Origin: BRH-c54 sp036567945
GTDB taxonomy: Bacteria; Bacteroidota; Bacteroidia; Flavobacteriales_E; Vicingaceae
Reading direction: 5' to 3'
NCBI GenBank assembly: GCA_036567945.1
Contig: DATCTM010000007.1
Span: forward strand, 1-18,736
Length of the DNA stretch: 18,736 bases
The position numbers and the translations under genes were made by a program. This document shows, one piece after another, positions 8,922 to 16,816 of the stretch. The notes under the pieces were generated by a model. The model saw only the letters and a program-made list of their open reading frames with translations, had not been told where the DNA came from and searched no databases. Each line of letters opens with the position of its first letter. Positions within the stretch are counted from its first letter, which is position 1.

Positions 8922-8947
8922 TGTTCATTTATTCCTTTTTTAGGTGT

Positions 8948-8955
8948 TAATTTTG
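8948..8955 (+). promoter_or_regulatory. Candidate -7 promoter element for the M16 peptidase gene
   Basis: TAATTTTG matches the Bacteroidota TAnnTTTG consensus. TTG at 8921-8923 could serve as a -33 element, but the 24-base spacing is longer than usual. Transcription would begin around 8962, almost at the ATG at 8964, giving a leaderless or near-leaderless message. Confidence 0.35.
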
Positions 8956-8963
8956 TGAAACTT

Positions 8964-10193
8964 ATGGAGGAATTTATATTTGAACTTTCAAACGGAATTA
9001 GGATTATTTTTAAACCTACTACTGGAAATGTGGCCCATTGTGGTTTTATCATTAATACCGGTTCTCGCGATGAAACGTTAGCAGAAAATGGAATGGCTCA
9101 TTTCATTGAACACGCCATTTTTAAAGGAACCATAAAAAGAAAAACACACCATATCCTTAACAGAATTGATAGCGTTGGTGGAGAAATAAATGCTTTTACT
9201 ACCAAAGAAAACACAAATATTTACGCTTCTTTCACTACTGAACATTTTGAAAGAGCTACAGATTTACTTACCGATATTATTTTTAACTCCACTTTTCCCG
9301 ATAAAGAATTAACTAAGGAAAAAGAAGTTATTATTGATGAAATTTACTCTTACCAAGATACGCCTTACGAGCAAATTTACGATGATTTTGAAGAGCAAAT
9401 TTTCAAAAATCACCCATTAGGAATGAATATTTTGGGAAGTATTGAGAGCATTTCTAATCTTAAAAGAGAAAATGTCATCACTTTCTTCGACAAACATTAT
9501 GCAACCGAAAATATTGTTTTTAGCATAGTTGGCAATATTCCGCTAAAAAAAATACAACGAATTACGGAAAAATATATCGGAATTATTACCCAAAAACCTA
9601 TAACAACTGTTAGAGAAAACTTCACTAACTATATCCCACAAAGCGATTCGATTTTAAAAGACACACATCAAGCTCATTGCATTATTGGAAACATTGCTTA
9701 TGGTTCTTTTCACGAAAAAAGAAACATATTTATGCTACTTAACAACATACTTGGTGGTCCGGCAATGAACAGCAAGCTAAATATGGGATTGAGAGAAAAA
9801 TACGGACTTACTTATAATATTGAATCTTCTTACAACCTTTATAGCGATGTTGGCTTATTTTCTGTTTACTTAGGTACAGATATTAAACATATTGATAAAT
9901 CAATACGTTTAGTAAAAAAAGAAATGAAAAAACTAAAAACTACCCAACTATCTTCTTCTCAACTAAAAAACGCTAAACGTCAGTTTTTAGGACAAACTAC
10001 CATTGCCGAAGAAAACAACTGTAACGTAATGCTCGGACAAGGAAAAAGCTTATTACTTTATAATAAAGTAGAAAATTTGGCTACTGTTCACGAAAAAATA
10101 AATGCCATTACCCAAAACGACATTCTTGATGTTGCCAACGAAATTTTTGATGAAAATCAGCTAAGTACATTATTATATCAACCTGAAAATTAA
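8964..10193 (+). CDS. M16 family zinc metallopeptidase (processing-peptidase-like)
   Basis: The predicted product is a 409-residue protein with no signal peptide, so probably cytoplasmic. The ATG at 8964 is preferred to the GTG at 8955, which lies inside the candidate -7 element. The inverted zinc motif HxxEH is intact as HFIEH (H46, E49, H50), and the third ligand is probably E126 in the IIDEI segment 76 residues after H50, so the protein should be catalytically active. The C-terminal half keeps the LREKYGLTYNIESSY block (R/Y pair) seen in active M16 proteins. The length equals one Peptidase_M16 plus one M16_C unit, as in bacterial homologues of the mitochondrial processing peptidase beta subunit; such proteins degrade or trim peptides, usually as dimers. 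The O-methyltransferase gene follows after 11 bases, suggesting co-transcription. The substrate is unknown. Confidence 0.93.
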   Translation: MEEFIFELSNGIRIIFKPTTGNVAHCGFIINTGSRDETLAENGMAHFIEHAIFKGTIKRKTHHILNRIDSVGGEINAFTTKENTNIYASFTTEHFERATDLLTDIIFNSTFPDKELTKEKEVIIDEIYSYQDTPYEQIYDDFEEQIFKNHPLGMNILGSIESISNLKRENVITFFDKHYATENIVFSIVGNIPLKKIQRITEKYIGIITQKPITTVRENFTNYIPQSDSILKDTHQAHCIIGNIAYGSFHEKRNIFMLLNNILGGPAMNSKLNMGLREKYGLTYNIESSYNLYSDVGLFSVYLGTDIKHIDKSIRLVKKEMKKLKTTQLSSSQLKNAKRQFLGQTTIAEENNCNVMLGQGKSLLLYNKVENLATVHEKINAITQNDILDVANEIFDENQLSTLLYQPEN

Positions 10194-10204
10194 AACCTAA
10201 TTAT

Positions 10205-10846
10205 ATGGATTTTTTACCTGAATCAATTTCAAATTATGTAGATAAATATTCTGAGCAAGAAAGTGAATTGTTACAAGAACTAAATCACGAAACTTGGGAA
10301 AAAATACTAACCCCAAGAATGCTTTCCGGACACTTACAAGGCAGGGTATTAAGCATGCTCTCACACATGATTCAACCTACAAACATCTTGGAAATAGGAA
10401 CTTACACTGGATATTCTGCTCTTTGCTTAGCTGAAGGATTAAAAAAAAATGGGAGCATTGATACCATTGATATTAATGAAGAGTTAGAAAGTTTTGCCAA
10501 AAAATATTTTGATAAAGCAGGGCTTTCAAATATCATAGAACAACATATTGGGAACGCTCTAGACATCATTCCTACATTAAATAAAAAGTATGATATTGTT
10601 TTTATTGATGCTGATAAAAGCAACTACATCAACTATTATAATTTAGTATTAGATATGGTTAATCCCGGTGGATATATCATTGCCGACAATGTTTTGTGGA
10701 GCGGAAAAGTTACCGAACCAATTGAAGAAATGGATGAAGACACTAAAACATTGGTAGAGTATGCCAAACATTTAGCTAACGACAATCGTGTGCAACAAGT
10801 AATTTTCCCAGTAAGAGACGGCTTATTAATAGCACGCAAAAAATAA
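10205..10846 (+). CDS. SAM-dependent O-methyltransferase (Methyltransf_3 family)
   Basis: The 213-residue length fits the class I, cation-dependent O-methyltransferase family (caffeoyl-CoA OMT/YrrM-like). SAM-binding motif I is ILEIGTYTGYSALCLAEGL (about 61-79). The acidic ribose-binding strand is SIDTIDINEE (about 84-93). Metal-binding residues appear in FIDADKSNY (D135) and ADNVLWSGKV (D161, N162). Some bacterial members methylate 5-hydroxyuridine in tRNA (TrmR) and others small catechol-like molecules; the sequence here does not decide between them. There is no signal peptide, so it is cytosolic. It starts 11 bases after the M16 peptidase and is probably in the same transcript. A heptad-repeat region follows the stop codon. 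Confidence 0.92.
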   Translation: MDFLPESISNYVDKYSEQESELLQELNHETWEKILTPRMLSGHLQGRVLSMLSHMIQPTNILEIGTYTGYSALCLAEGLKKNGSIDTIDINEELESFAKKYFDKAGLSNIIEQHIGNALDIIPTLNKKYDIVFIDADKSNYINYYNLVLDMVNPGGYIIADNVLWSGKVTEPIEEMDEDTKTLVEYAKHLANDNRVQQVIFPVRDGLLIARKK

Positions 10847-10873
10847 TAAGATATCAATATTAAATGTTACTAG

Positions 10874-10937
10874 TTTGAGGTTTGAAGTTGACAAAATGAA
10901 CATCAAACCTTAAACATCAAACCTTAAACATCAAAAC
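10874..10937. repeat. Heptanucleotide-periodic repeat with internal hairpin
   Basis: Seven-base units run in phase. TTTGAGG (10874) and TTTGAAG (10881) come first. After a 13-base spacer come CATCAAA (10901), CCTTAAA (10908), CATCAAA (10915), CCTTAAA (10922) and CATCAAA (10929). The second group is the reverse complement of the TTTGATG/TTTAAGG type, so the array switches orientation. GGTTTGAAGTT (10879-10889) can pair with AACATCAAACC (10899-10909) with one mismatch. There is no T run, so terminator function is doubtful. It lies in the gap before the DUF3817 gene and ends one base before its ATG. Confidence 0.7.
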
Positions 10938-10938
10938 C

Positions 10939-11226
10939 ATGGACTCACTTTTTTTATTAAGAATAATTGCTTTTCTAGAGGGCTTGTCTTATCTTGCACT
11001 TCTTTTTATCGCTATGCCAATCAAATACTTATACAACAAACCCGATGCTGTTAAACATACCGGAATGGCTCACGGAGTTTTGTTTGTTGCGTATGTAGTA
11101 GTTCTTTTAATTGTTCATGTTGAATATAAATGGAAACTATCACAATCTTTTTGGGCATTTGTAGCATCTCTGGTTCCTTTCGGAACTTTTTATGCCGATA
11201 AAAAATGGTTCAGAGAAGAGAAATAA
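10939..11226 (+). CDS. DUF3817 family small integral membrane protein
   Basis: The predicted product is a 95-residue protein with three likely membrane segments (about 5-29, 44-62 and 69-87) and a charged C-terminal tail (DKKWFREEK). The pattern RIIAFLEGLSYLALL, then PDAVKHTGMAHGVLFVAYV, then LVPFGTFYADKKW is characteristic of the DUF3817 family, whose function is unknown. The conserved polar residues E14, G42 and H45 are present. The ATG follows directly after the heptad repeat; the large M16 lipoprotein gene begins 42 bases after its stop. Co-transcription with either neighbour is possible, since no clear terminator or promoter was seen on either side. Confidence 0.85.
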   Translation: MDSLFLLRIIAFLEGLSYLALLFIAMPIKYLYNKPDAVKHTGMAHGVLFVAYVVVLLIVHVEYKWKLSQSFWAFVASLVPFGTFYADKKWFREEK

Positions 11227-11268
11227 AAACTAATCAATAAATCGACATAACCTAAAAACAACCTAACT

Positions 11269-14193
11269 ATGAAAAAGACCTTCACCTTACTCGTTTTAGC
11301 AATTTTACTTTTTCAATTTTCTTGTAAAGAAAAAGAAGAACAATCAAAACCTGCTTATAAATATGAATACGAAAGCGTTGAAAATGATGGCTTAAACACC
11401 TTAATTTATACGCTCGACAATGGTTTAAAAGTTTACATGTCTATTAATAAAGACGAACCTCGTATTCAAACCAACATTGCAGTTAAAACAGGAAGCAAGC
11501 AAGACCCTGCTGATGCAACAGGATTAGCGCATTATTTAGAACACATGCTTTTTAAAGGAACTTCTAAAATTGCTACTGTAAATTGGGAGGAGGAGAAAAA
11601 GGTTTTACAACAAATTTCTGATTTGTACGAAAAAAGAAGAAACACAACAGATGAAACAGAAAGAAATGCTATTTACAAACAAATTGACAGTCTTTCTGGT
11701 GTTGCTGCAAAATTTGCTGTTCCAAACGAATACGATAAAATGATTAGCTCTCTAGGTGCTAAAGGAACTAATGCTTACACTTCTACCGAAAGAACGGTTT
11801 ACATTAATGACATTCCTTCTAACGAATTTGAAAAATGGTTAACTGTTGAATCTGAAAGATTTAAAGAACTGGTTTTACGTTTATTCCACACAGAGTTAGA
11901 AACTGTTTACGAAGAATATAACAGAAGTAGAGACAACGATTATTGGTTAGCTTATGAGGCAATGTCTGCCAACTTATTTAAAAACCATCCTTACGGAACA
12001 CAAACCACCATTGGAACAGGTGAACATCTTAAAAATCCTTCTATGGTAAAAATCCATGAGTATTTTAATGAAAGATATGTTCCTAATAATATGGCTATTA
12101 TCCTTGCCGGAGATATTGATCCTGACAAAACAGTTGATTTAATAAAAAAACATTTTGGGGAATACAAAAACAAAGAAGTTCCTGAATTTACGTTTACTCC
12201 AGAAGAGGAAATTACCGAACCAATTGAAACAACAGTTGTTGGTCCTGATGCCGAATGGGTAAGTATTGGTTACCGTTTGCCGGGAGTAAAAAATGAAGAC
12301 ACCTACATTTTACCGCTAGTTTCGTCACTTTTATATAACTACCAAGCTGGTTTAATTGATCTTAACTTAGTTAAAGACCAAAAAGTACTAAGTGCTAATG
12401 CTTACGATGATGTGAGTTATGATTACTCTACTTTTCAGCTTAGTGCTAATCCAAGAGACGGACAAACTTTAGAAGAAGCTCGTGATTTATTGCTTTCTCA
12501 AATAGAAAAACTAAAAGCAGGAGATTTTGAAGATTGGATGTTGCCTGCTGCTATTAAAAACTTTAAACTACAAGACCAACAACGTAACCTTTACAATAGC
12601 TACAGAGCTTACAAAATGACCAATGCCTTTATTTTAGAACAAAATTGGGCAGACGTAGTTGAAGAAAACGATAAAATGAGCAAGGTTACCAAACAACAAA
12701 TTGTTGATTTCGCTAATAAATACTTTAAAAACAATTATGTGGTTGTATATAAAAAACATGGTGAAACCAATAATCCGAAAGTAGAAAAACCTGAAATTAC
12801 CAAAGTTGACCTTAACAGGGATACTGCTTCTGTTTTTGCTCAAGAATTCGAAAAAATGGATGCTACCCGCTTAGAACCTATTTTTGATGATTATGCAAAA
12901 ATCAACCAATCAGAGAAAATTAACGGAAAAATTCCTTTCTACTTTATGAAAAACACTAAAAATGAAGTTTTTAGTTTAAATTATATTTTAGATATGGGCT
13001 CGTATAGCGATAAAGAAATCGCTTTAGCTGTTCAATATTTGGAATACTTAGGTACCGATAAATATTCTGCCAATGAACTTCAAGTGGAGTTATTTAAAAA
13101 AGGTTTGAGTTATAGTGTATATGCTGCTGATGAGCGTGTTTATGTATCATTAAGCGGGTTAGAAGAATCTTTTGAAGAAGGTGTTGAATTATTTGAACAC
13201 ATTTTGGCAAACGTTCAGCCTAATCAAGAAGCTTACGACAACATGGTTCAAGGTATTTACAAAGAAAGACAAGATAACAAATTAAGTAAATTCTACATTT
13301 TATACCGTGGAATGTTCAATTACGGACGCTATGGAGAAGAATCACCAATAAAACACATCTTTAGTAATGAAGAGTTGAAAAAGATAGATGTAAACAACTT
13401 GGTAGCTAAAATTAAAGAACTAACCTCTTACGAACATTATGTTTACTACTATGGTAAAAAAGAATTAGCCGAAGCTAAAACCATTTTAGAGAAACACCAC
13501 AAAACTCCTGAAACCCTTAAACCACTTATTGCTGCTAAAGAATTTCCTGAGCTAGACATCAATAAAAACCAAGTATTTTTTGTTGATTATGATATGGTAC
13601 AAACTGAAATGTTGCTTTTTACCAAACAAAAACCTTATACCGAAGGAGATTTGCCAATGATTAACTTATTTAACGAATATTTTGGTAGCGGACTATCTTC
13701 TATTGTTTTTCAAGAAATAAGAGAAGCTAAAGCATTGGCTTATTCTGCTTATTCTTTTGTAACTACTCCAAGCAAACCAGATCGTTCGCACTATGTACAA
13801 GCTTACATTGGTACACAGGTAGATAAACAAAAAGAAGCGACCAAAGCCATGCTAGAGTTAATGAACAATATGCCAGAAGTAAACGACCAATATGAAGGGG
13901 CTAAATTGGCTGCTCTTAAAAAAATTGAAACTTCTAGAACAAAAGAAAGTAGCTTATTTTGGAAATTTTTAAGTGCTAAAGAATTAGGTAGAGATTATGA
14001 CATTAATACCAAAGTTTACCCTGCAATTAAAGAAATGCAATTGAGCGACCTTAAAACTTATTTCGATAACAACATTAAAGGTAAAAACTATGCATTCTTA
14101 GTTATTGGAAACAAAAAATTAGTGGACAAAAAAGCCCTGTCAGAACAAGGCGAATACAAAGAACTTACCCTAGAAGAAATTTTTGGGTATTGA
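11269..14193 (+). CDS. Two-half M16 zinc metallopeptidase, predicted lipoprotein
   Basis: The predicted product is a 974-residue exported peptidase. The N-terminus carries a signal peptide ending LLFQFSC, with C19 as the likely lipidated cysteine, so it should sit in the envelope facing the periplasm. The first half has an intact HxxEH as HYLEH (H88, E91, H92), the downstream ligand in TVYEEYNRSRD (E215/E216), and NAYTSTERT next to the active site. A charged insert (about 103-155) separates the two parts of the active-site domain. The second half repeats the fold but the motif has become QYLEY (Q589, E592, Y593), as expected for the non-catalytic half; it retains REAKALAYSAYSF near the C-terminus. 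This matches pitrilysin/insulinase-type enzymes in which two halves clamp around a peptide. Degradation of small peptides in the periplasm is the likely role. A strong terminator follows. Confidence 0.93.
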   Translation: MKKTFTLLVLAILLFQFSCKEKEEQSKPAYKYEYESVENDGLNTLIYTLDNGLKVYMSINKDEPRIQTNIAVKTGSKQDPADATGLAHYLEHMLFKGTSKIATVNWEEEKKVLQQISDLYEKRRNTTDETERNAIYKQIDSLSGVAAKFAVPNEYDKMISSLGAKGTNAYTSTERTVYINDIPSNEFEKWLTVESERFKELVLRLFHTELETVYEEYNRSRDNDYWLAYEAMSANLFKNHPYGTQTTIGTGEHLKNPSMVKIHEYFNERYVPNNMAIILAGDIDPDKTVDLIKKHFGEYKNKEVPEFTFTPEEEITEPIETTVVGPDAEWVSIGYRLPGVKNEDTYILPLVSSLLYNYQAGLIDLNLVKDQKVLSANAYDDVSYDYSTFQLSANPRDGQTLEEARDLLLSQIEKLKAGDFEDWMLPAAIKNFKLQDQQRNLYNSYRAYKMTNAFILEQNWADVVEENDKMSKVTKQQIVDFANKYFKNNYVVVYKKHGETNNPKVEKPEITKVDLNRDTASVFAQEFEKMDATRLEPIFDDYAKINQSEKINGKIPFYFMKNTKNEVFSLNYILDMGSYSDKEIALAVQYLEYLGTDKYSANELQVELFKKGLSYSVYAADERVYVSLSGLEESFEEGVELFEHILANVQPNQEAYDNMVQGIYKERQDNKLSKFYILYRGMFNYGRYGEESPIKHIFSNEELKKIDVNNLVAKIKELTSYEHYVYYYGKKELAEAKTILEKHHKTPETLKPLIAAKEFPELDINKNQVFFVDYDMVQTEMLLFTKQKPYTEGDLPMINLFNEYFGSGLSSIVFQEIREAKALAYSAYSFVTTPSKPDRSHYVQAYIGTQVDKQKEATKAMLELMNNMPEVNDQYEGAKLAALKKIETSRTKESSLFWKFLSAKELGRDYDINTKVYPAIKEMQLSDLKTYFDNNIKGKNYAFLVIGNKKLVDKKALSEQGEYKELTLEEIFGY

Positions 14194-14202
14194 TAAATTG
14201 AC

Positions 14203-14239
14203 AAAAAAAGCGGCAAGATAATCTTGCCGCTTTTTTTTT
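14203..14239 (+). terminator. Strong intrinsic terminator of the M16 lipoprotein gene
   Basis: GCGGCAAG and CTTGCCGC form a perfect stem around ATAAT. It is flanked by seven A on the left and nine T on the right, and lies about 10 bases past the stop codon at 14193. The A tract could also allow some function on the minus strand. Confidence 0.93.
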
Positions 14240-14317
14240 ATCATAGAATGCGGTAGCATAAGGAAGCTATGGAAAGAGGAGGAAGTGTTAGAGTAAAAAG
14301 AATTTATATATAAAATA

Positions 14318-15097
14318 ATGAATATTAGAGTAATTTGTTTATTAATCATTTGTATATTATTTAATTTATTAGGCTGTGATATAGACGAAGATAAGGGTGA
14401 AAAAACAGATGAATTAATTAGCTGTATTGACACAGTCTTTTCTGATGGTAAATTATATAGTATTTGTAAAGGGTATTATCCTACTGGGGAACTTAAAAGG
14501 ATTTGTCGTTTAAAGGAGGATACTATATTAAGTGGTCCTTATGTTACTTATTACAAAAATGGGAGAATGAAAGATTCTGCCTTTTATGTTGGAAATGCTC
14601 CTGTAGGAATATATGTATCATATTATCCAAATGATTCTTTGAAACAAGTAGCCGAATACATATTATTGGAAGGTAGTAGCTATAGTTATAGGAACATATC
14701 AATTGAGTATGATTCAATAACAGGAGAGGTTGATTTAGAAAATAGTTTCTATTTTGATATGGATTTATCTTCTAATTATGGTAGAAATATCTCTCCTAAT
14801 GTTGATTCATTGATTATAAGCTTCAATTTCGAAATACCACTTTATGATAGCTCTTATATTACTATGGGGAATTATGACAATTATTTCCATATTTCTAATT
14901 TGGATAAGGAGAATTTACAAGTTGTTCCTGTAAAAAATAATAAAGCTGCATTCAAAGTTCCTGTTAGAAAAAACAAGGAAGAGTACGTTGTACGTGGAGT
15001 AATCCATAATTTTAACAAAAAAGATACTACACAACATCGCAATTTTTATTTTTACGAAAAGTATGACATTGTAAATGGTAAAATGGTTTTAAGATAG
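14318..15097 (+). CDS. Lipoprotein with MORN-type repeats (YwqK-like)
   Basis: The predicted product is a 259-residue lipoprotein. The signal peptide ends FNLLGC, with C20 as the predicted acylated cysteine. Residues about 52-114 hold MORN_2-like repeats: GYYPTGELKRICRL, LSGPYVTYYKNGRMKDSAFY and GIYVSYYPNDSLKQVAEY. This pattern is often annotated as the YwqK-family antitoxin repeat, although antitoxin activity is generally unproven and no toxin gene is adjacent here. The remainder (about 115-259) is beta-rich and unrecognised. Codon use differs from the preceding M16 gene: by hand count 20 of 24 Tyr codons are TAT, and GGG and AGG codons appear, whereas the M16 gene mixes TAT and TAC. It is the only plus-strand gene in this part of the window, bounded by a terminator upstream and a converging gene downstream. 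No -7 element was found upstream. Confidence 0.75.
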   Translation: MNIRVICLLIICILFNLLGCDIDEDKGEKTDELISCIDTVFSDGKLYSICKGYYPTGELKRICRLKEDTILSGPYVTYYKNGRMKDSAFYVGNAPVGIYVSYYPNDSLKQVAEYILLEGSSYSYRNISIEYDSITGEVDLENSFYFDMDLSSNYGRNISPNVDSLIISFNFEIPLYDSSYITMGNYDNYFHISNLDKENLQVVPVKNNKAAFKVPVRKNKEEYVVRGVIHNFNKKDTTQHRNFYFYEKYDIVNGKMVLR

Positions 15098-15137
15098 CAA
15101 GAAGGATTGTTTGGTATTTTTTACTCCTCAACCTGTA

Positions 15138-15176
15138 CGTAGTTTGAAGCGTTAGCAAAGAGTGACGGCAACTACG
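15138..15176. repeat. Inverted repeat in the convergent intergenic gap
   Basis: CGTAGTT (15138-15144) and AACTACG (15170-15176) are exact reverse complements around a 25-base interior that includes GAAGCGTTAG. The segment is richer in G+C than its surroundings. It lies between two converging genes (ends at 15097 and 15202). There is no T run after the stem, so it is a poor terminator; it could be a degenerate dispersed repeat. Confidence 0.4.
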
Positions 15177-15201
15177 GACTTAAAACTATAAAGCCAATCC
15201 A

Positions 15202-15711
15202 CTACTTCATCTTAAAAATAGCAGAAAAAGTAGTGTTATAAACCGATTTTACTTGTTTTACAAAATACGGACGGTATTCACTCACATCTTTTCTTAAGTA
15301 GTGGTCTTCAAAAGTTTGTTCTTCGTTTTTCTTAAAAAAATCTCCTCTACCAACAAGTAGCATATCTGTCATGGTAACCAAATAATCTTTTTCTTTAGCT
15401 CTGTATTGGATAACCACCATTCCTTTAAAATCGTTTTTATTTACAATTGCTGGAACTGCTGCAACACCTGTCTTTTCAGGGTCAGTAGCATGAGGTTTTA
15501 GTTTCGCGAAAATTTGGTTGTTCTCTATCTTAAAAAAATCAAATTTCTTCGATTTCTCAAAATAAGCAAAAACTTCTTCTTGCGTTTTTTTAGTAGCATA
15601 AGCCTTTTGCCACGTTATTTTACTATCATTCAAATAAAAATTTTCATCTTCAGCCTGAGAAAAGCCATTTAATGCAAAAGCCAAAGAAAGTAAAAGAAAA
15701 ATATGTTTCAT
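15202..15711 (-). CDS. Hypothetical secreted protein, possibly DUF4468-like
   Basis: The predicted product is a 169-residue protein with a clear signal peptide (MKHIFLLLSLAFALNGFSQ, about 19 residues) and no lipobox. The mature part begins EDENFYLNDSKITWQKAYATKKTQEEVFAYFEKS and alternates strands and helices, with MVVIQYRAKEKDYLVTMTDM as a central beta segment. This resembles the small TBP-fold-like secreted proteins of Bacteroidota annotated as DUF4468, but the match is by impression only. No catalytic motif is visible. The neighbouring DUF6268-like gene lies 114 bases upstream across a heptad-periodic spacer, so co-transcription is uncertain. Confidence 0.65.
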   Translation of the reverse strand: MKHIFLLLSLAFALNGFSQAEDENFYLNDSKITWQKAYATKKTQEEVFAYFEKSKKFDFFKIENNQIFAKLKPHATDPEKTGVAAVPAIVNKNDFKGMVVIQYRAKEKDYLVTMTDMLLVGRGDFFKKNEEQTFEDHYLRKDVSEYRPYFVKQVKSVYNTTFSAIFKMK

Positions 15712-15787
15712 CTGTTTATATTTATTGTTAAATCAATTCCCCACAAAGAAAGTTATTTCAACCACAAAAACCAAAATGCTACTTTCT

Positions 15788-15822
15788 CTATTCTCTCTAT
15801 TCTAATTTCTATTCTCTAATTT
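15788..15822. repeat. Pyrimidine-rich heptanucleotide-periodic spacer
   Basis: Five consecutive seven-base units are in phase: CTATTCT, CTCTATT, CTAATTT, CTATTCT and CTAATTT. Each starts with CT. The stretch lies just after the stop codon of the DUF6268-like gene (15826) in the direction of transcription. There is no hairpin. The seven-base period is shared with the repeat near 10900, although the sequence differs. Confidence 0.6.
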
Positions 15823-15825
15823 ATA

Positions 15826-16776
15826 CTACTGCACTCCATTAATAAAACTTCCAAAAACAGAATGTCCAAAATTATAATTTAAAGAAAAACTAATATAAGG
15901 AGCCGAAGCAACATCTTGCTTAAAGTCAGTATTAATCCCATGCAGCTTTCGTAAAAAAGCATAACCTGTTTCCACTTTAAGCTTATAGTGCCTTCCGAAC
16001 TTAACATTTACTGCAAAATAGGTTTTCAACTCTCTTAAATTAACCGTATTGTCGTCATTTTGCAAAACAGAACCTTCTCTGCTTACAGCATTAATACCAC
16101 TAAAATAACCTGCTAAATCAAAATTAACTTTTCTGTTTAATGCATAATTCAATTTAAGATGCACAGGAACAATAAACTCCAATTTTGTTCTTGCATTGAA
16201 CTTAGCTCTAAAACCTACTAAAGGCAAAGGAACAATCCTTCCTTGGTTAATTACCAACGTAGCACCATAAAAATGCACCATCTTTAAGTTTCTAATATTA
16301 ATATAAGCGGTATAAGCCCGAAAATTGGGTGTAAAACTTTGGTTGAGAGAAGCATTACTTTCTTCAGCATAAAAATTGGCAGCATACACCCAAATACCAT
16401 TTCTTATACTTGCTGTTATAGCTGTAAATTCAATCTCTCCTTTATAAATATTATCTAATTGTGCATTTGTAATGAAAGGTTGGGCTACACTAAATTTTGT
16501 CGCTAAAAAAATCTGACTAGCTTTAGCATCAGCTTTCTTCATATTAAAATCTTTCAGAGCTATACCAAGTCTTGTTCTCAAAGGTTTCACAAACTGAAAC
16601 TTATATTTTGTCATCTGAAAATCTGTAGAATCATCAATTGTTCCTGGAGTAGGATGATCAACACCAAGAGTGGCTCCGGCATTAAAAAAACTATTTACAT
16701 TAAACGATTGGGCAACAACTTCTACAAATGTTACAGAGGAAAATATAATAATAAAAAGCAATCGTTTTAACATCAT
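15826..16776 (-). CDS. Outer-membrane beta-barrel protein, DUF6268-like
   Basis: The predicted product is a 316-residue exported protein with a signal peptide (about 1-23, MMLKRLLFIIIFSSVTFVEVVAQ). A second ATG at 16773 would remove only one residue. The mature sequence has many alternating amphipathic strands, for example AITASIRNGIWVYAANFYAEE, RTKLEFIVPVHLKLNYAL and KTYFAVNVKFGRHYKLKVETGYAFL, and it finishes with YISFSLNYNFG shortly before the C-terminus, all typical of outer-membrane barrels. The opening region (NAGATLGVDHPTP...FQFVKPLRTRLGIALKDF) recalls the DUF6268 family of Bacteroidota, but this is a tentative match. It starts 40 bases after the porin gene stop codon on the same strand and is probably in the same operon, so both outer-membrane proteins may be made together. 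Function is unknown. Confidence 0.75.
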   Translation of the reverse strand: MMLKRLLFIIIFSSVTFVEVVAQSFNVNSFFNAGATLGVDHPTPGTIDDSTDFQMTKYKFQFVKPLRTRLGIALKDFNMKKADAKASQIFLATKFSVAQPFITNAQLDNIYKGEIEFTAITASIRNGIWVYAANFYAEESNASLNQSFTPNFRAYTAYINIRNLKMVHFYGATLVINQGRIVPLPLVGFRAKFNARTKLEFIVPVHLKLNYALNRKVNFDLAGYFSGINAVSREGSVLQNDDNTVNLRELKTYFAVNVKFGRHYKLKVETGYAFLRKLHGINTDFKQDVASAPYISFSLNYNFGHSVFGSFINGVQ

Positions 16777-16816
16777 TTAAATCTAAAAAAAAGAACTAAC
16801 CACCCTAAACAAGTAA

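Noticed and set aside
8861..9052. Minus-strand open frame across the divergent intergenic region
   Set aside because: It is antisense to the start of the M16 gene and would cover the candidate promoter and dyad; there is no protein signature.
10402..10857. Two minus-strand open frames inside the methyltransferase gene
   Set aside because: Both are antisense shadows of a clearly conserved coding sequence.
10879..10909. Imperfect hairpin after the methyltransferase as a terminator
   Set aside because: The stem is A/T rich with a mismatch and is not followed by a T run, so it is better treated as part of the heptad repeat.
14170..14433. Minus-strand 87-codon open frame
   Set aside because: It runs antisense through the M16 terminator and the signal peptide of the MORN lipoprotein.
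14318..15097. Toxin-antitoxin module suggested by the YwqK-like repeats
   Set aside because: No partner toxin gene is adjacent and the protein is a predicted lipoprotein; the antitoxin label for this repeat family is weak evidence.
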